64,000 nt of DNA from BOG-908 sp965199235 (lineage in GTDB: Bacteria; Pseudomonadota; Alphaproteobacteria; Acetobacterales; Acetobacteraceae). Each line of letters starts with the position of its first letter. Positions within the stretch are counted from its first letter, which is position 1. Shown piece by piece: positions 44,115-52,703 of this stretch. The notes under the pieces were generated by a model that saw only the letters and a list, made by a program, of their open reading frames with translations, did not search any database and was not told the origin of the DNA. The stretch is from contig CBDAQU010000002.1 in the NCBI GenBank assembly GCA_965199235.1, forward strand, positions 1,736,001 through 1,800,000, read 5' to 3'. The translations under genes and the position numbers were made by a program.

Positions 44115-44780
44115 TTACCTCCTCTGACCCGCTTTCCTAGCGACGTCCAAACCGGCTTCCGCCAGGATGGCGACAGCAGCAGCAAACGCTTGTGCGGCAT
44201 CGAGGTCGGTCGTGTCCAGGATGATGGCGTCCTCTGCCGCCCGCAACGGCGCTGCGATGCGCGAGGCATCGGCCGCGTCACGCGCCTGCATGTCGGCGCG
44301 GACCGTCTCCAGCGTCGCCTCCACGCCGCGTGCCCGCAGCTCGAGCCAGCGTCGCCTGGCGCGAGCCTCCAAGCTCGCGGTCACAAACAACTTGGCGCGC
44401 GCCTCGGGAAAGATGATCGTGCCGATGTCCCGCCCATCGAGCACCGCGCCGTTTGCCTCGCCAAAACGTCTCTGAAACGCCAGCAACGCGGCGCGCACCG
44501 CGGGAACGGACGCAACCAATGCCGCCGCCTGGTCCACCTCGGGCGTGCGCAAATCGGTTCGCGCCAAATCTGCGGGCTGCAGCGCCATCGCCTCGGCCTC
44601 TGCGCCAGCGGGACCGGCAGGGTCCGCGTTGCGGTCCAGAAGGCGGCGCGCCACTGCCCGGTAGAGCAGGCCGGTGTCGAGGTAGGGCAGCCCAAGCTCC
44701 GCCGCTATGCGGCGCGCCAACGTCCCCTTTCCCGCAGCGGCGGGTCCGTCGATGGCGATGATCCGGTTCGGTTCGGTCAC
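44115..44780 (-). CDS. cmk: Cytidylate kinase
   Basis: Phosphorylates CMP and dCMP with ATP. The 221 aa protein begins IIAIDGPAAAGKGTLARRIA (Walker A), with YLDTGLLYRAVA, VLDGRDIGTIIFPEA (CMP-binding Arg-Asp) and RRRWLEL in the lid. The start is GTG, overlapping the aroA stop as GTGA, so the two are translationally coupled. Confidence 0.95.
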   Translation of the reverse strand: MTEPNRIIAIDGPAAAGKGTLARRIAAELGLPYLDTGLLYRAVARRLLDRNADPAGPAGAEAEAMALQPADLARTDLRTPEVDQAAALVASVPAVRAALLAFQRRFGEANGAVLDGRDIGTIIFPEARAKLFVTASLEARARRRWLELRARGVEATLETVRADMQARDAADASRIAAPLRAAEDAIILDTTDLDAAQAFAAAVAILAEAGLDVARKAGQRR

Positions 44781-46099
44781 GTGAAGCGGCAGCCCAAAAG
44801 CGTCATCAGTTCGACAAAACCAGGAAAGCTCGTCTCGATGAACGCCGTGTCGTCGACCGCAACCGGCGCCCGGCTGATGCTGCCAAGAACCAGCGCGCTC
44901 ATCGCTAGCCGGTGATCCATGTCGGTGGCAACACGGCCGCCCCCCGGCGGTGGGCCGCCCGCGCCCTGCACGATCAGGTCGTCGCCTTCGATGCCGCAGC
45001 CGATGCCGTTCGCGGTCAGCAAGGCCGCCGTGGCGGACAGCCTGTCACTCTCCTTAACGCGGAGTTCGCCCAGTCCCCGCAGGCGGCTGGTGCCGGCAGC
45101 GGCCGCACAGGCCACCGCCAGGATGGGGAACTCGTCTATCATGCTGGGTGCGATGTCCGCCTGCGTATCGGCAGCCTCAAGCGGACCGGCTTCTGCTGTA
45201 ACGTCCCCAACCGGTTCGCCGCCCTGCTCGCGCTCGTGGTCGACCGACAGTCTGGCGCCCATTGCGCGCAGCGCGGCGAACAGGCCGGTGCGCAGAGGGT
45301 TCAGCCCAACGCCACGCACCGTCAAGCGCGAGCCCGGTGTGAGCAGGGCCGCGACGATCGGGAAGGCGGCCGAAGACGGATCCCCAGGCACCAAGATGTC
45401 TGACGCGCGCAGTTCCGGCTGGCCTGCCAGCGAGATCACACGGCCATCATGCGTCCGCAGGATCGTCAGATCCGCGCCGAAATGGCGGAGCATGTTCTCC
45501 GTGTGGTCGCGCGTGGCCAGCGGTTCTTCCACCCGCGTCGTTCCCCGGGCGTTCAGGCCGGCCAGCAGGATGGCCGACTTGACCTGGGCGGACGCGACCG
45601 TCATGCGATGGTGGAGCGGCATCGCCCGGCCGGTCCCCGTTATGGCAAGCGGCAACCGGCCGCCCTCGCGCATCGCGAAGCGTGCGCCCGTCTGCGCAAG
45701 CGGATCCGTCACTCGTGCCATCGGGCGCCGGCGCAGGCTTGCATCGCCAGTGACGACGGTGAAGATCGGGTGGGTCGCCAGCAAGCCTGTCAGCAGTCTG
45801 GCAGCGGTTCCTGAGTTGCCCAGGTCGAGAACATTGGCGGGCTCGGCAAGACCGCCCACGCCCACGCCGCTCACCCGCCACCGGCCAGGCGCATCCCTGG
45901 CCACTCGCGCGCCGAGCGCGCGCATCGCAGCAGCCATGCGCATCACGTCCTCACCCTCGAGCAGGCCGGCAATGTGGGTCTGCCCGACCGCAAGGGCAGA
46001 AAACATCAGTGCGCGGTGGGAGATCGACTTGTCGCCCGGAACCTCGACATCGCCCGATAGCGGGCCTGCAGGTTCGGCGGTAAGGGGGCGGCAAATCAT
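44777..46099 (-). CDS. aroA: 3-phosphoshikimate 1-carboxyvinyltransferase (EPSP synthase)
   Basis: Joins phosphoenolpyruvate and shikimate-3-phosphate in aromatic amino acid synthesis. The 440 aa protein has PGDKSISHRALMFSALA (substrate Lys/Ser), NVLDLGNSGTAARLLTGLLA, RRRPMARV, ILVPGDPSSAAFPIVAALL, and the C-terminal LRVKESDRL and ATDMDHRLAMS. LGNSGTAARL (not LGNAGTAMRP) points to the class II, naturally glyphosate-tolerant type, as is usual in alphaproteobacteria such as Agrobacterium. ATG 46099 chosen; the frame is open to a TTG at 46150. Confidence 0.95.
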   Translation of the reverse strand: MICRPLTAEPAGPLSGDVEVPGDKSISHRALMFSALAVGQTHIAGLLEGEDVMRMAAAMRALGARVARDAPGRWRVSGVGVGGLAEPANVLDLGNSGTAARLLTGLLATHPIFTVVTGDASLRRRPMARVTDPLAQTGARFAMREGGRLPLAITGTGRAMPLHHRMTVASAQVKSAILLAGLNARGTTRVEEPLATRDHTENMLRHFGADLTILRTHDGRVISLAGQPELRASDILVPGDPSSAAFPIVAALLTPGSRLTVRGVGLNPLRTGLFAALRAMGARLSVDHEREQGGEPVGDVTAEAGPLEAADTQADIAPSMIDEFPILAVACAAAAGTSRLRGLGELRVKESDRLSATAALLTANGIGCGIEGDDLIVQGAGGPPPGGGRVATDMDHRLAMSALVLGSISRAPVAVDDTAFIETSFPGFVELMTLLGCRFT

Positions 46100-46224
46100 T
46101 GCCGGGCGGTAGCACGGGTGCTCCGTCCGGTGAAGCTGGGACGAACGCAATCTCTATCGCCGCAGGTCGGATTCACCCGGCCTAAAGATTTGCGCTCTAG
46201 ATTTCGCGCCAGACAGAGGCGCGC

Positions 46225-47424
46225 ATGGCTGAAGCCAGATATCTTTTCACACCGCCAAGGAACGCGGCCTTACGCTGGCTGACCGATCCGGGCCGTCACG
46301 TTCCTGCGCATATCGGCACCGTGTTGCTTGGGGAAATACTCTCCTCGTCAAACGCGGTCATAGCTGGCGTTTTCAACGGCCTGGTTCTCAACGTCTTCGC
46401 GTTGTGCATGCATGGTGGTTACATATTCGCCCTGTTCATCCTGATCGATTTGATGCTGGCCACGACCCGGGTTGTCGTGGTGAGGCGGACCGTACGTGCA
46501 TCCCTGGCAGGCTTGGCAAAGCCGACCGACCTCTATTTCGTGACCGCCCTGTCCTGGTGCGCCCTGCAAGGAGCCATGGCCTTTACTGCCATGCGGACCA
46601 GTCTGCTTCCCCTGCAACTGCTGACGGCTACCACCTCAATGGGCCTGGTCGGTCCCATCTGCGCGCGCAACTATGCGGCGCCCCGTTACGCGCTTGCCCT
46701 GGTCATGCTGTGTCAACTGCCATTCGTTGCAGGCGCGGCCCTTTCGGGCGATCCATGGCTTACGATATTGATACTGCAAACTCCGATATTCCTGTTTGCT
46801 ATCGTCAAGATCGTCGGGCGTTTCCAAGCCATGGCCGTGGCCACGCTGCAAGCCGAACAGGACAGCTACGAGCGTGCCCGTCACGATGCGCTCACGGGAT
46901 TACTCAATCGTTTTGGCTTGATGGAGCGATTCGACTTGCAGCGCAGTGCTGGAACACGCCCGTTCGCGCTGTTCTACCTCGACCTGGACGGATTCAAGCC
47001 GATCAACGACACGTTCGGGCATCAGGCGGGGGACAAGATCCTGCAGGGCGTAGCAGCACGGCTAAAATCCCGTATCCGCCCAGGCGACATCGTTTCGCGG
47101 CTCGGCGGAGACGAATTCGTGATATTTGCGCCCGACATGCTGCCAGACGAGGGCTCGGCCTATGCCGACGCCATCATTCGCGCGATCGCAGACAAACCCT
47201 ACAAGCTCGACGACATCGAACCGCTCAGAATCGGGATCAGCATAGGTTTCGCCTGCGCGCCCGAGGACGGGATGGACACGGACGACCTGCATCGCAAGGC
47301 GGATGCCGCTCTCTACCAGGCCAAGGCCGCAGGACGCGGCGTTCAACGTCGCTACAGGACAGGCACTGAGGAGGAAACCGGCCGACTTCTGCTCAACGCC
47401 CACAGCACCTCGAGAGCGGCATAG
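46225..47424 (+). CDS. Membrane-bound diguanylate cyclase
   Basis: Predicted to make cyclic di-GMP. The 399 aa protein has an N-terminal membrane region with about five to six hydrophobic helices (VIAGVFNGLVLNVFALCM, IFALFILIDLMLA, VTALSWCALQGAMAF, LALVMLCQLPFVAGAAL, LTILILQTPIFLFAIVKIV) and a GGDEF domain from about residue 220: ARHDALTGLLNRFGL, FYLDLDGFKPINDTFGHQAGD, and an intact RLGGDEFVIF (near 295). RPGD five residues before GGDEF is an I-site, so feedback inhibition is likely. Its neighbours, aroA and cysQ, give no hint of its signal. ATG 46225. Confidence 0.92.
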   Translation: MAEARYLFTPPRNAALRWLTDPGRHVPAHIGTVLLGEILSSSNAVIAGVFNGLVLNVFALCMHGGYIFALFILIDLMLATTRVVVVRRTVRASLAGLAKPTDLYFVTALSWCALQGAMAFTAMRTSLLPLQLLTATTSMGLVGPICARNYAAPRYALALVMLCQLPFVAGAALSGDPWLTILILQTPIFLFAIVKIVGRFQAMAVATLQAEQDSYERARHDALTGLLNRFGLMERFDLQRSAGTRPFALFYLDLDGFKPINDTFGHQAGDKILQGVAARLKSRIRPGDIVSRLGGDEFVIFAPDMLPDEGSAYADAIIRAIADKPYKLDDIEPLRIGISIGFACAPEDGMDTDDLHRKADAALYQAKAAGRGVQRRYRTGTEEETGRLLLNAHSTSRAA

Positions 47425-47476
47425 TCAGCTCCCAAACCCCCCACCGTCAAAGAGTTTTAAGACTCGCCATCGAACG

Positions 47477-47530
47477 CTAGACCGGTTTCACGCAGAGTGT
47501 CCGCGAGTAGGCGGACCTTAAACCGGTCAG
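47477..47530. repeat. Palindromic element, A family, copy 2
   Basis: CTAGACCGGTTT at the left, AAACCGGTCAG at the right, with inner stem GTCCGC-N6-GCGGAC. Same structure as 37870-37922. It lies between convergent cyclase and cysQ genes. C-family sequence (GTGACATCGCTCT, to 47555) follows at once and reaches the cysQ stop codon. Confidence 0.7.
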
Positions 47531-47553
47531 GCCTTGTTCTGCGTGACATCGCT

Positions 47554-48321
47554 CTAAATGCACGAAGCAGCAAAATGCGGATTGCGGTAGTCGGCCTTTC
47601 CATAGACGAGTTCATTGCCGTCGAGCGTGCGGACGAAACCGCCGGCTGAACGCAACACGGCATGCCCGGCCGCAATGTCCCATTCCATCGTCGTGCCCAG
47701 GCGAGGATACAGGTCGGCCTCGCCGCGCGCCAGCAAGCATAATTTCAGCGAACTTCCAGCGGCTCGGAACCGAGCGATCTTGCGCCCTGCCAGGAACGCG
47801 TCCATCGCTGCAGCATCTCCATGGCTGCGCGATCCAACGACAGTCAGCCCGTCCTCTGGCGCGCTGCGCACGCAAATTGGCCGTTCTCCATGCGCATCCT
47901 TCAGCACCGCCGAGCCAGGCTCCGCACCGGCATAGGTCTCGTCGAGCGCTGGCACCACGACCACGCCCAGCACCGGGCGGCCTTGCTCGATCAGGGCGAT
48001 GTTGACGGTGAACTCTCCGTTGCCGCTCAGAAACTCGCGCGTGCCGTCCAAAGGATCGACGAGCCAAAAACGCTCGCCAGTCACGTCAGGCGACAAACCC
48101 TGGGACGCCTCCTCTTCGGACACAACCGGTATGTCCGGCGTCAGATGCCGTAGCGCAGGGAGGATGACGTCCTCGGCAGCCTGGTCCGCCGCGGTCACTG
48201 GGCTGCCATCGGCCTTCGCTGTTGCTTCCGTCACGCCGTAGAAGCGCATCGCGGCCCGGCCTGCCTCTTCGGCGACCGGGCGAACGGCTCGGAGCAGGGC
48301 GTGCAGGTCAGCGTCGCTCAT
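47554..48321 (-). CDS. cysQ: 3'(2'),5'-bisphosphate nucleotidase
   Basis: Removes the 3' phosphate of PAP (and PAPS), preventing build-up of an inhibitor of sulfate assimilation. The 255 aa protein belongs to the inositol monophosphatase fold: KADGSPVTAADQAAE, PVVSEEEASQG (metal Glu), WLVDPLDGTREFLSGNGEFTVNIALI (DPLDGT metal site), and the C-terminal TTMEWDIAAGHAVLRSAGG (WDxxAG). The ATG overlaps the cysNC stop as ATGA, so it is the last gene of the cysD-cysNC-cysQ operon. Confidence 0.94.
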   Translation of the reverse strand: MSDADLHALLRAVRPVAEEAGRAAMRFYGVTEATAKADGSPVTAADQAAEDVILPALRHLTPDIPVVSEEEASQGLSPDVTGERFWLVDPLDGTREFLSGNGEFTVNIALIEQGRPVLGVVVVPALDETYAGAEPGSAVLKDAHGERPICVRSAPEDGLTVVGSRSHGDAAAMDAFLAGRKIARFRAAGSSLKLCLLARGEADLYPRLGTTMEWDIAAGHAVLRSAGGFVRTLDGNELVYGKADYRNPHFAASCI

Positions 48322-50225
48322 GCCGCTCCCTGCAGCAAGCCGCGGGCCTGCAGTTGCTCCACGATCAATTCTGCCGCGTCCTCCGGCTTCAGCTTCGTCG
48401 TGTCGATGTGCAGCTCGGGATGCTGTGGTGCCTCGTAAGGGCTGGAGATGCCGGTGAAGTGCTTGATCTCTCCACGCCTCGCTTTTTTGTAAAGACCTTT
48501 CGGATCGCGCGTTTCAGCAACGCTGAGCGGGGCGTCAACGAACACTTCCAGGAACTCGCCTTCGGCCATCAGGTCGCGCGCCATCTGCCGCTCGGACCGG
48601 AACGGCGAGATGAAAGAGACGAGAACGATCAGCCCGGCGTCCGCCATCAGGCGCGCCACCTCGCCCACTCGCCTGATGTTCTCCACCCGGTCGGTGTCGG
48701 TAAATCCCAGGTCGCGGTTCAGGCCGTGCCGCACGTTGTCGCCATCGAGCATCGTGCTGTGCCGGCCGAGAGCAAACAGGCGCTTCTCCACCAGGTTGGC
48801 GACGGTGGACTTGCCCGCACCAGACAGCCCGGTGAACCACAGCACGCAGGCGCGCTGCCCTTTCTGCGCCGCACGAGACGCCCGGCTGACGTCGACCGCC
48901 TGCCAATGAATGTTCTGGGCGCGCCGCAGCGCGAAATGGATCAGCCCCGCCGCCACCGTCTCGTTGCTCACCCGATCGATCAGGATGAAGCCGCCGGTAT
49001 CGCGGTTCTCCGTATAGGAGTCGAATGCGACGGGCTGATCCAGGCTGATGTTGCACAGCCCAATCTCGTTCAACTCCAACTGGCGGGCGGCCACCTGCTC
49101 GAGCGTGTTGACGTTCACCTTGTGCTTCAGCGTCGTCACCGACGCCGTCACCGTCTTGGTGCCGAGCTTGAGCAGATAGCTGCGGCCCGGCAGCATCGCC
49201 GTCTCGTTCATCCAGATTATGGTCGTCTCGAACTGGTCCGAAACTTCGGCCGGGTGTTCGGCGCCGCAGATCACGTCGCCGCGTGAGCAATCGACCTCGT
49301 CCTCCAGCGTGACCGTGATCGACTGGCCAGCGGTGGCGTAAGGGAGGTCGCCGTCGATCAGCACGCGCGCAACCCGGCTCTGCCGCGCTGATGGCATGAC
49401 CTTGATGAGATCGCCGGGATGTACCGTGCCGGAGGAGACCAGGCCGGAAAAGCCGCGGAAATCGAGGTTGGGGCGGTTCACCCACTGCACCGGCAAACGG
49501 AACGGCGCAGTGCGCGATAGGCTGGCGATCTCGACGTCCTCGAGATGGCCCATCAAGGTCGGCCCGGTATGCCAAGGCGTGTTGCCGCTGCGTTCGGTGA
49601 TGTTGTCGCCGGCGAGCGCGGAGATCGGGATCGGGATGATCCTCTCGATGTCCAGTTTGGAGGAGAACGTGGTGTAGTCGCCCAGGATGCGGTCGAACAC
49701 CTCACGGGAGTAGTTCACCAGGTCCATCTTGTTGATGGCCAGGATCACCTGCCGTATACCCAGCAGCGACACCAGGTAGGAGTGCCGCCGCGTCTGCGTC
49801 AGCACGCCGCGTCGCGCATCGATCAGGATGATGGCAAGGTCGGCTGTCGACGCACCCGTCACCATGTTGCGCGTATACTGCTCGTGTCCTGGCGTGTCGG
49901 CGACGATGAACTTGCGCTTGTCGGTGGAAAAGAAGCGGTAGGCGACGTCGATCGTTATGCCCTGCTCGCGCTCCGCGGCCAAGCCGTCCACCAGAAGCGC
50001 GAAGTCGATGTTCTGGCCCTGCGTGCCCATCTTCCTGGAATCTGACCGCAACGCCGCCAGCTGGTCGTCGAAAACCATCTTGCTGTCGTAAAGCAGACGT
50101 CCGATCAGGGTGGACTTGCCGTCATCGACCGAGCCGCAGGTGATGAAGCGCAGCAGCGATTTGTGCTCGTGCTGCTTGAGGTAGGCGTCGATGTCGGTGG
50201 CGATCAGGTCGCTGACGTGGGCCAT
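48318..50225 (-). CDS. cysNC: Sulfate adenylyltransferase subunit 1 / APS kinase fusion
   Basis: CysN uses GTP to drive APS formation by CysD; the fused CysC phosphorylates APS to PAPS. Of 635 aa, about 1-440 are the GTPase part: FITCGSVDDGKSTLIGRLLYD (G1), DTPGHEQYTRNM (G3), NKMDLV (G4). About 455-635 are APS kinase: LWFTGLSGAGKSTVANLVEK (Walker A), DGDNVRHGLNRDLGF, FISPFRSERQMAR and VFVDAPLSVAETRDPKGLYKKAR. The ATG at 50225 has GGAG six bases before it; a TTG at 50237 is less likely. Separated from cysD by 262 bases that contain a D-family hairpin. Confidence 0.95.
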   Translation of the reverse strand: MAHVSDLIATDIDAYLKQHEHKSLLRFITCGSVDDGKSTLIGRLLYDSKMVFDDQLAALRSDSRKMGTQGQNIDFALLVDGLAAEREQGITIDVAYRFFSTDKRKFIVADTPGHEQYTRNMVTGASTADLAIILIDARRGVLTQTRRHSYLVSLLGIRQVILAINKMDLVNYSREVFDRILGDYTTFSSKLDIERIIPIPISALAGDNITERSGNTPWHTGPTLMGHLEDVEIASLSRTAPFRLPVQWVNRPNLDFRGFSGLVSSGTVHPGDLIKVMPSARQSRVARVLIDGDLPYATAGQSITVTLEDEVDCSRGDVICGAEHPAEVSDQFETTIIWMNETAMLPGRSYLLKLGTKTVTASVTTLKHKVNVNTLEQVAARQLELNEIGLCNISLDQPVAFDSYTENRDTGGFILIDRVSNETVAAGLIHFALRRAQNIHWQAVDVSRASRAAQKGQRACVLWFTGLSGAGKSTVANLVEKRLFALGRHSTMLDGDNVRHGLNRDLGFTDTDRVENIRRVGEVARLMADAGLIVLVSFISPFRSERQMARDLMAEGEFLEVFVDAPLSVAETRDPKGLYKKARRGEIKHFTGISSPYEAPQHPELHIDTTKLKPEDAAELIVEQLQARGLLQGAA

Positions 50226-50237
50226 GCTTAGCTCCAA

Positions 50238-50499
50238 AAGGAAGGCCTTCTTTTCTGAAGAAAAGAAGCAAAAGACTTTTCAATGCTGTCGCGAAGTCAA
50301 AGGCACCTTGGTTTCTGGGAACGTCAAAAGCTGCGTCAATAGGAAATGTAATGAACGTGATGCGACGTGGTATTTCCGTGGCCATTTACTCGAACATCAA
50401 TCAACCGACAAACATTCGCTGGAGGACCGACAGCTGATCAGCACTTGCCGCACCAACGGGCATCAGAGCCGCGGCAGCCAAAGCACGCGGCTAAGCATA
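50238..50499. other. cysD-cysNC intergenic region
   Basis: 262 bases, unusually long inside a sulfate activation operon, where cysD and cysN normally abut. It holds the D-family hairpin (50247-50280); I see no gene. It may carry an internal promoter or processing site. Confidence 0.5.
50247..50280. repeat. Hairpin element, D family, copy 2
   Basis: CTTCTTTTCT-GA-AGAAAAGAAG, a perfect 10-bp stem, followed by CAAAAGACTTTT. Same pattern as 42116-42149. On the minus strand it sits just upstream of the cysNC ribosome site. Confidence 0.65.
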
Positions 50500-51630
50500 T
50501 TAAAAATACCCCTCCTGCTTCTTCTTCTCCATGCTCGCCGCCGCATCATGGTCGATCGCACGGCCCTGGCGCTCGCTCGTCGTGGTCAGCAACATCTCCT
50601 GGATGATCTCCGGCAAAGTCGCGGCCTCACTCTCCACGGCGCCGGTCAGCGGATAGCAGCCCAGCGTGCGAAACCGGATGTTCCTCATCACCGGCGCCTG
50701 CCCCTCGGGAATGCGCATGCGGTCGTCATCGACCATGATCGTCATGCCGTTGTAGTCCACAACCGGCCGCTCGGCCGAGTAGTACAGCGGCACGATCGGG
50801 ATGCTCTCCAGGTGGATATATTGCCAGATGTCCAGCTCCGTCCAGTTGGAGATCGGAAATACTCTGATGCTTTCGCTGTTGGTGTGGCGCGCGTTGTAGA
50901 CGTGCCAAAGCTCCGGCCGCTGCTTCTTCGGGTCCCAGCGGTGCTGCGCCGATCGGAACGAGAAGATGCGCTCCTTGCTGCGGCTCTTCTCCTCGTCACG
51001 TCTGGCGCCGCCAAACGCCACGTCGAAACCGTGATGGTCCAGCGCCGCCTTCAACGCCTCGGTCTTCATCACGTCGGTGTAGTGCGGGTGATCAAACGGG
51101 TTGATCCCGGCCGCGATGCCGTCCTGGTTGATCCATTCGTACAGCGTCAGGCCGAGCTCGGCCACGCGCTGGTCGCGGAACGCGATCATCCCGCTGAACT
51201 TCCACGTCGTGTTCACGTGCAGCAGCGGGAAGGGAGGCTTGCCCGGCGCGAACGCCTTCATCGCCAGGTGCAGCATCACCGCACTGTCCTTGCCCACCGA
51301 GTACAGCATCACCGGCCGCCTGGATTCGGCCGCCACCTCGCGCATGATGTGGATGCTCTCGGCTTCCAGCCGCTGCAGATGCGTCAAGTCGGGCATTGTC
51401 TGGGCGACCAGGGTGTCAGGCATTCTGTTCTCCCAAAGGTCGGGCCGAAGGCGATGTCTTGGTATCCCGGTAACCTTCTCGACCTGCAAAACGAGGTCGG
51501 CCGGTATGTCGCGCTCGCCGCTGACCCACTGGCTGACCGCACCTTCGCTCCGGCCAACCGCAGCCGCAACGTCCCGCTGCCGCTTGCCAGACGCCCGAAA
51601 CAACGACCTCAACGACGCCATCAGTGACAT
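50500..51630 (-). CDS. cysD: HTH-CysD fusion: sulfate adenylyltransferase subunit 2 with N-terminal DNA-binding domain
   Basis: CysD adenylates sulfate with ATP to form APS, in complex with CysN. Residues about 80-376 are a full CysD: VMLYSVGKDSAVMLHLAMKAF (PP-loop SVGKDS), HVNTTWKFSGMI, AFGGARRDEEKSRSKERIFS, WDPKKQRPELW, WTELDIWQYI. The first ~69 residues are a Cro/YdaS-like helix-turn-helix (RQRDVAAAVGRSEGAVSQWVSGERDIP, VTGIPRHRLRPDLWENR), read in the same frame with no stop. An internal ATG at 51423 with GGGAG six bases before it would give a separate 307 aa CysD, so both a fusion and a normal CysD may be made. The upstream ATG overlaps a palindrome that recurs 34 bp upstream, suggesting autoregulation. 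The alternative is two in-frame cistrons with no stop between them. Confidence 0.9.
   Translation of the reverse strand: MSLMASLRSLFRASGKRQRDVAAAVGRSEGAVSQWVSGERDIPADLVLQVEKVTGIPRHRLRPDLWENRMPDTLVAQTMPDLTHLQRLEAESIHIMREVAAESRRPVMLYSVGKDSAVMLHLAMKAFAPGKPPFPLLHVNTTWKFSGMIAFRDQRVAELGLTLYEWINQDGIAAGINPFDHPHYTDVMKTEALKAALDHHGFDVAFGGARRDEEKSRSKERIFSFRSAQHRWDPKKQRPELWHVYNARHTNSESIRVFPISNWTELDIWQYIHLESIPIVPLYYSAERPVVDYNGMTIMVDDDRMRIPEGQAPVMRNIRFRTLGCYPLTGAVESEAATLPEIIQEMLLTTTSERQGRAIDHDAAASMEKKKQEGYF
51430..51434 (-). promoter_or_regulatory. Internal ribosome site for free CysD
   Basis: On the minus strand GGGAG, six bases before the internal ATG at 51423 (protein starts MPDTLVAQ, a typical CysD start). 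It favours production of CysD without the HTH as well as with it. Confidence 0.65.
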
Positions 51631-51644
51631 TTAGCGAAACTAAA
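51630..51644. promoter_or_regulatory. Candidate operator O2 of HTH-CysD
   Basis: TTTAG-CGAAA-CTAAA, an inverted repeat with a 5-base centre that overlaps the first base of the HTH-CysD ATG. Same half-site and spacing as O1. Confidence 0.55.
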
Positions 51645-51660
51645 GTCGGGATACAAGCAA

Positions 51661-51681
51661 AACTTTAGCATATCTAAAGTT
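51661..51681. promoter_or_regulatory. Candidate operator O1 of HTH-CysD
   Basis: AACTTTAG-N5-CTAAAGTT, a perfect 8-bp inverted repeat with centre CATAT, 34 bp from the centre of O2. The matching pair directly upstream of an HTH gene is a classic autoregulation layout. Confidence 0.65.
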
Positions 51682-51787
51682 ATCGTGTGAAACGACCTGC
51701 CCGGGTTTCACTTATCAACTGTGTCCGTTATGCTCATATGGGTGGGATCGAGGGCTTCTCGGCGCCCCTTCAGTCAAGGTGTATCAG

Positions 51788-52105
51788 ATGAACGATGAAG
51801 CCGTGTCACCAGAACCAGCAGCTCAGGATGCGTCAGCCGAGACCGACCGTTTTGCAGCCAAGTTGCAGCAGGATGCGCGTTCCTGGACCGCGCGCGAAAA
51901 CGACGCGGTAGATCGCGCGGCGGACGCGACCCTGGCCCTGGCGGCCAAGGCCGCGAAGGCGGCCACCACCCGCAAGCGCACGAAGGCGGCCCCGAAAGCG
52001 GAAGCTCCCGTGGAGTCGACCAAGGGCCGGCCGTTCTCCATGAGCTACGAGGGCGTCAGCAACGCACAGTACCTGGCCGGGCGCATCGCCCGCGGCGCGC
52101 GCTGA
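51788..52105 (+). CDS. Small Ala/Lys-rich protein of unknown function
   Basis: 105 aa, not recognised. Acidic N-terminus (MNDEAVSPEPAAQDASAE), a central helical, basic Ala/Lys-rich part (LALAAKAAKAATTRKRTKAAPKAEAP) and a short conserved-looking C-terminus (GRPFSMSYEGVSNAQYLAGRIARGAR). No signal peptide or membrane helix. ATG 51788; a GTG at 51779 is less likely. The coding frame is supported by strong G/C at third positions and by no overlap with another gene. Confidence 0.6.
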   Translation: MNDEAVSPEPAAQDASAETDRFAAKLQQDARSWTARENDAVDRAADATLALAAKAAKAATTRKRTKAAPKAEAPVESTKGRPFSMSYEGVSNAQYLAGRIARGAR

Positions 52106-52151
52106 AGGGATTGGCCCATTTTACGGCTGTCCAACCGACCGATGCCGCTGC

Positions 52152-52502
52152 ATGACCTACCAGCCAATAGCGCTTCGCTTGCCCGGCGTGGGAAGCAAGC
52201 GCGTGTGCGTCTCCTGCGCCACTCGGTTCTACGACCTGACACGCACGCCGCCTGTCTGCCCCAAATGCGGCACCGAGCAGCCTCCTGAAACGCCGCGTGC
52301 GCTACCGATCCGCCGGATGCCGTCCCGAGGGCGAATGATGAAGGCGTCGCTGCCCGTTGCACGTGACCCGGACGATGATGCCGCACCCGTGCTGGACACC
52401 GAGGAGGACGAGATCGAGGCGGACGACGACGCCGAGGGAACAGACGACGAGGTCGACGAGGAGCCGGATGCCGAGGCGGTGCTGGACGAGCCTGAGCCGT
52501 AG
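52152..52502 (+). CDS. FYDLN-type (TIGR02300-like) acidic protein
   Basis: Conserved alphaproteobacterial protein of unknown role. The 116 aa have the family signature LPGVGSKRVCVSCATRFYDLTRTPPVCPKCGTEQP at residues 10-44, here with two CxxC pairs (CVSC and CPKC) that could bind zinc, followed by a very acidic tail (about residues 72-116, rich in Asp/Glu). The family often sits near aroA-cmk-rpsA; here it is about 8 kb away. ATG 52152. Confidence 0.85.
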   Translation: MTYQPIALRLPGVGSKRVCVSCATRFYDLTRTPPVCPKCGTEQPPETPRALPIRRMPSRGRMMKASLPVARDPDDDAAPVLDTEEDEIEADDDAEGTDDEVDEEPDAEAVLDEPEP

Positions 52503-52510
52503 GAACGAAG

Positions 52511-52532
52511 GCCAGGGGCGCGGCCCCCTGGC
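52511..52532. terminator. G/C hairpin after the FYDLN-type gene
   Basis: GCCAGGGG-N6-CCCCTGGC, a perfect 8-bp stem nine bases after the stop codon. No T run, so it may be a Rho-dependent stop or a repeat element and not an intrinsic terminator. Confidence 0.45.
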
Positions 52533-52703
52533 GCCGCAGGCTCGGACCAACGGCGCCCTTGCGCCAGCCCCGCTCAGGACAGTCGTCCTTAAAACCTGTT
52601 TCTTGCCTTTGTTATTGGTGGCCAGAGGCCGATTGGCCTTTGGCGGGGTCCAGCGGCGTCACGCGTCGGCGTGCTTCGCACGATGCCCCTGGCCTTGCGT
52701 CCC

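Noticed and set aside
43930..44127. Small open frame between rpsA and cmk
   Set aside because: No conserved content and opposite to the operon; the region is better read as the rpsA leader.
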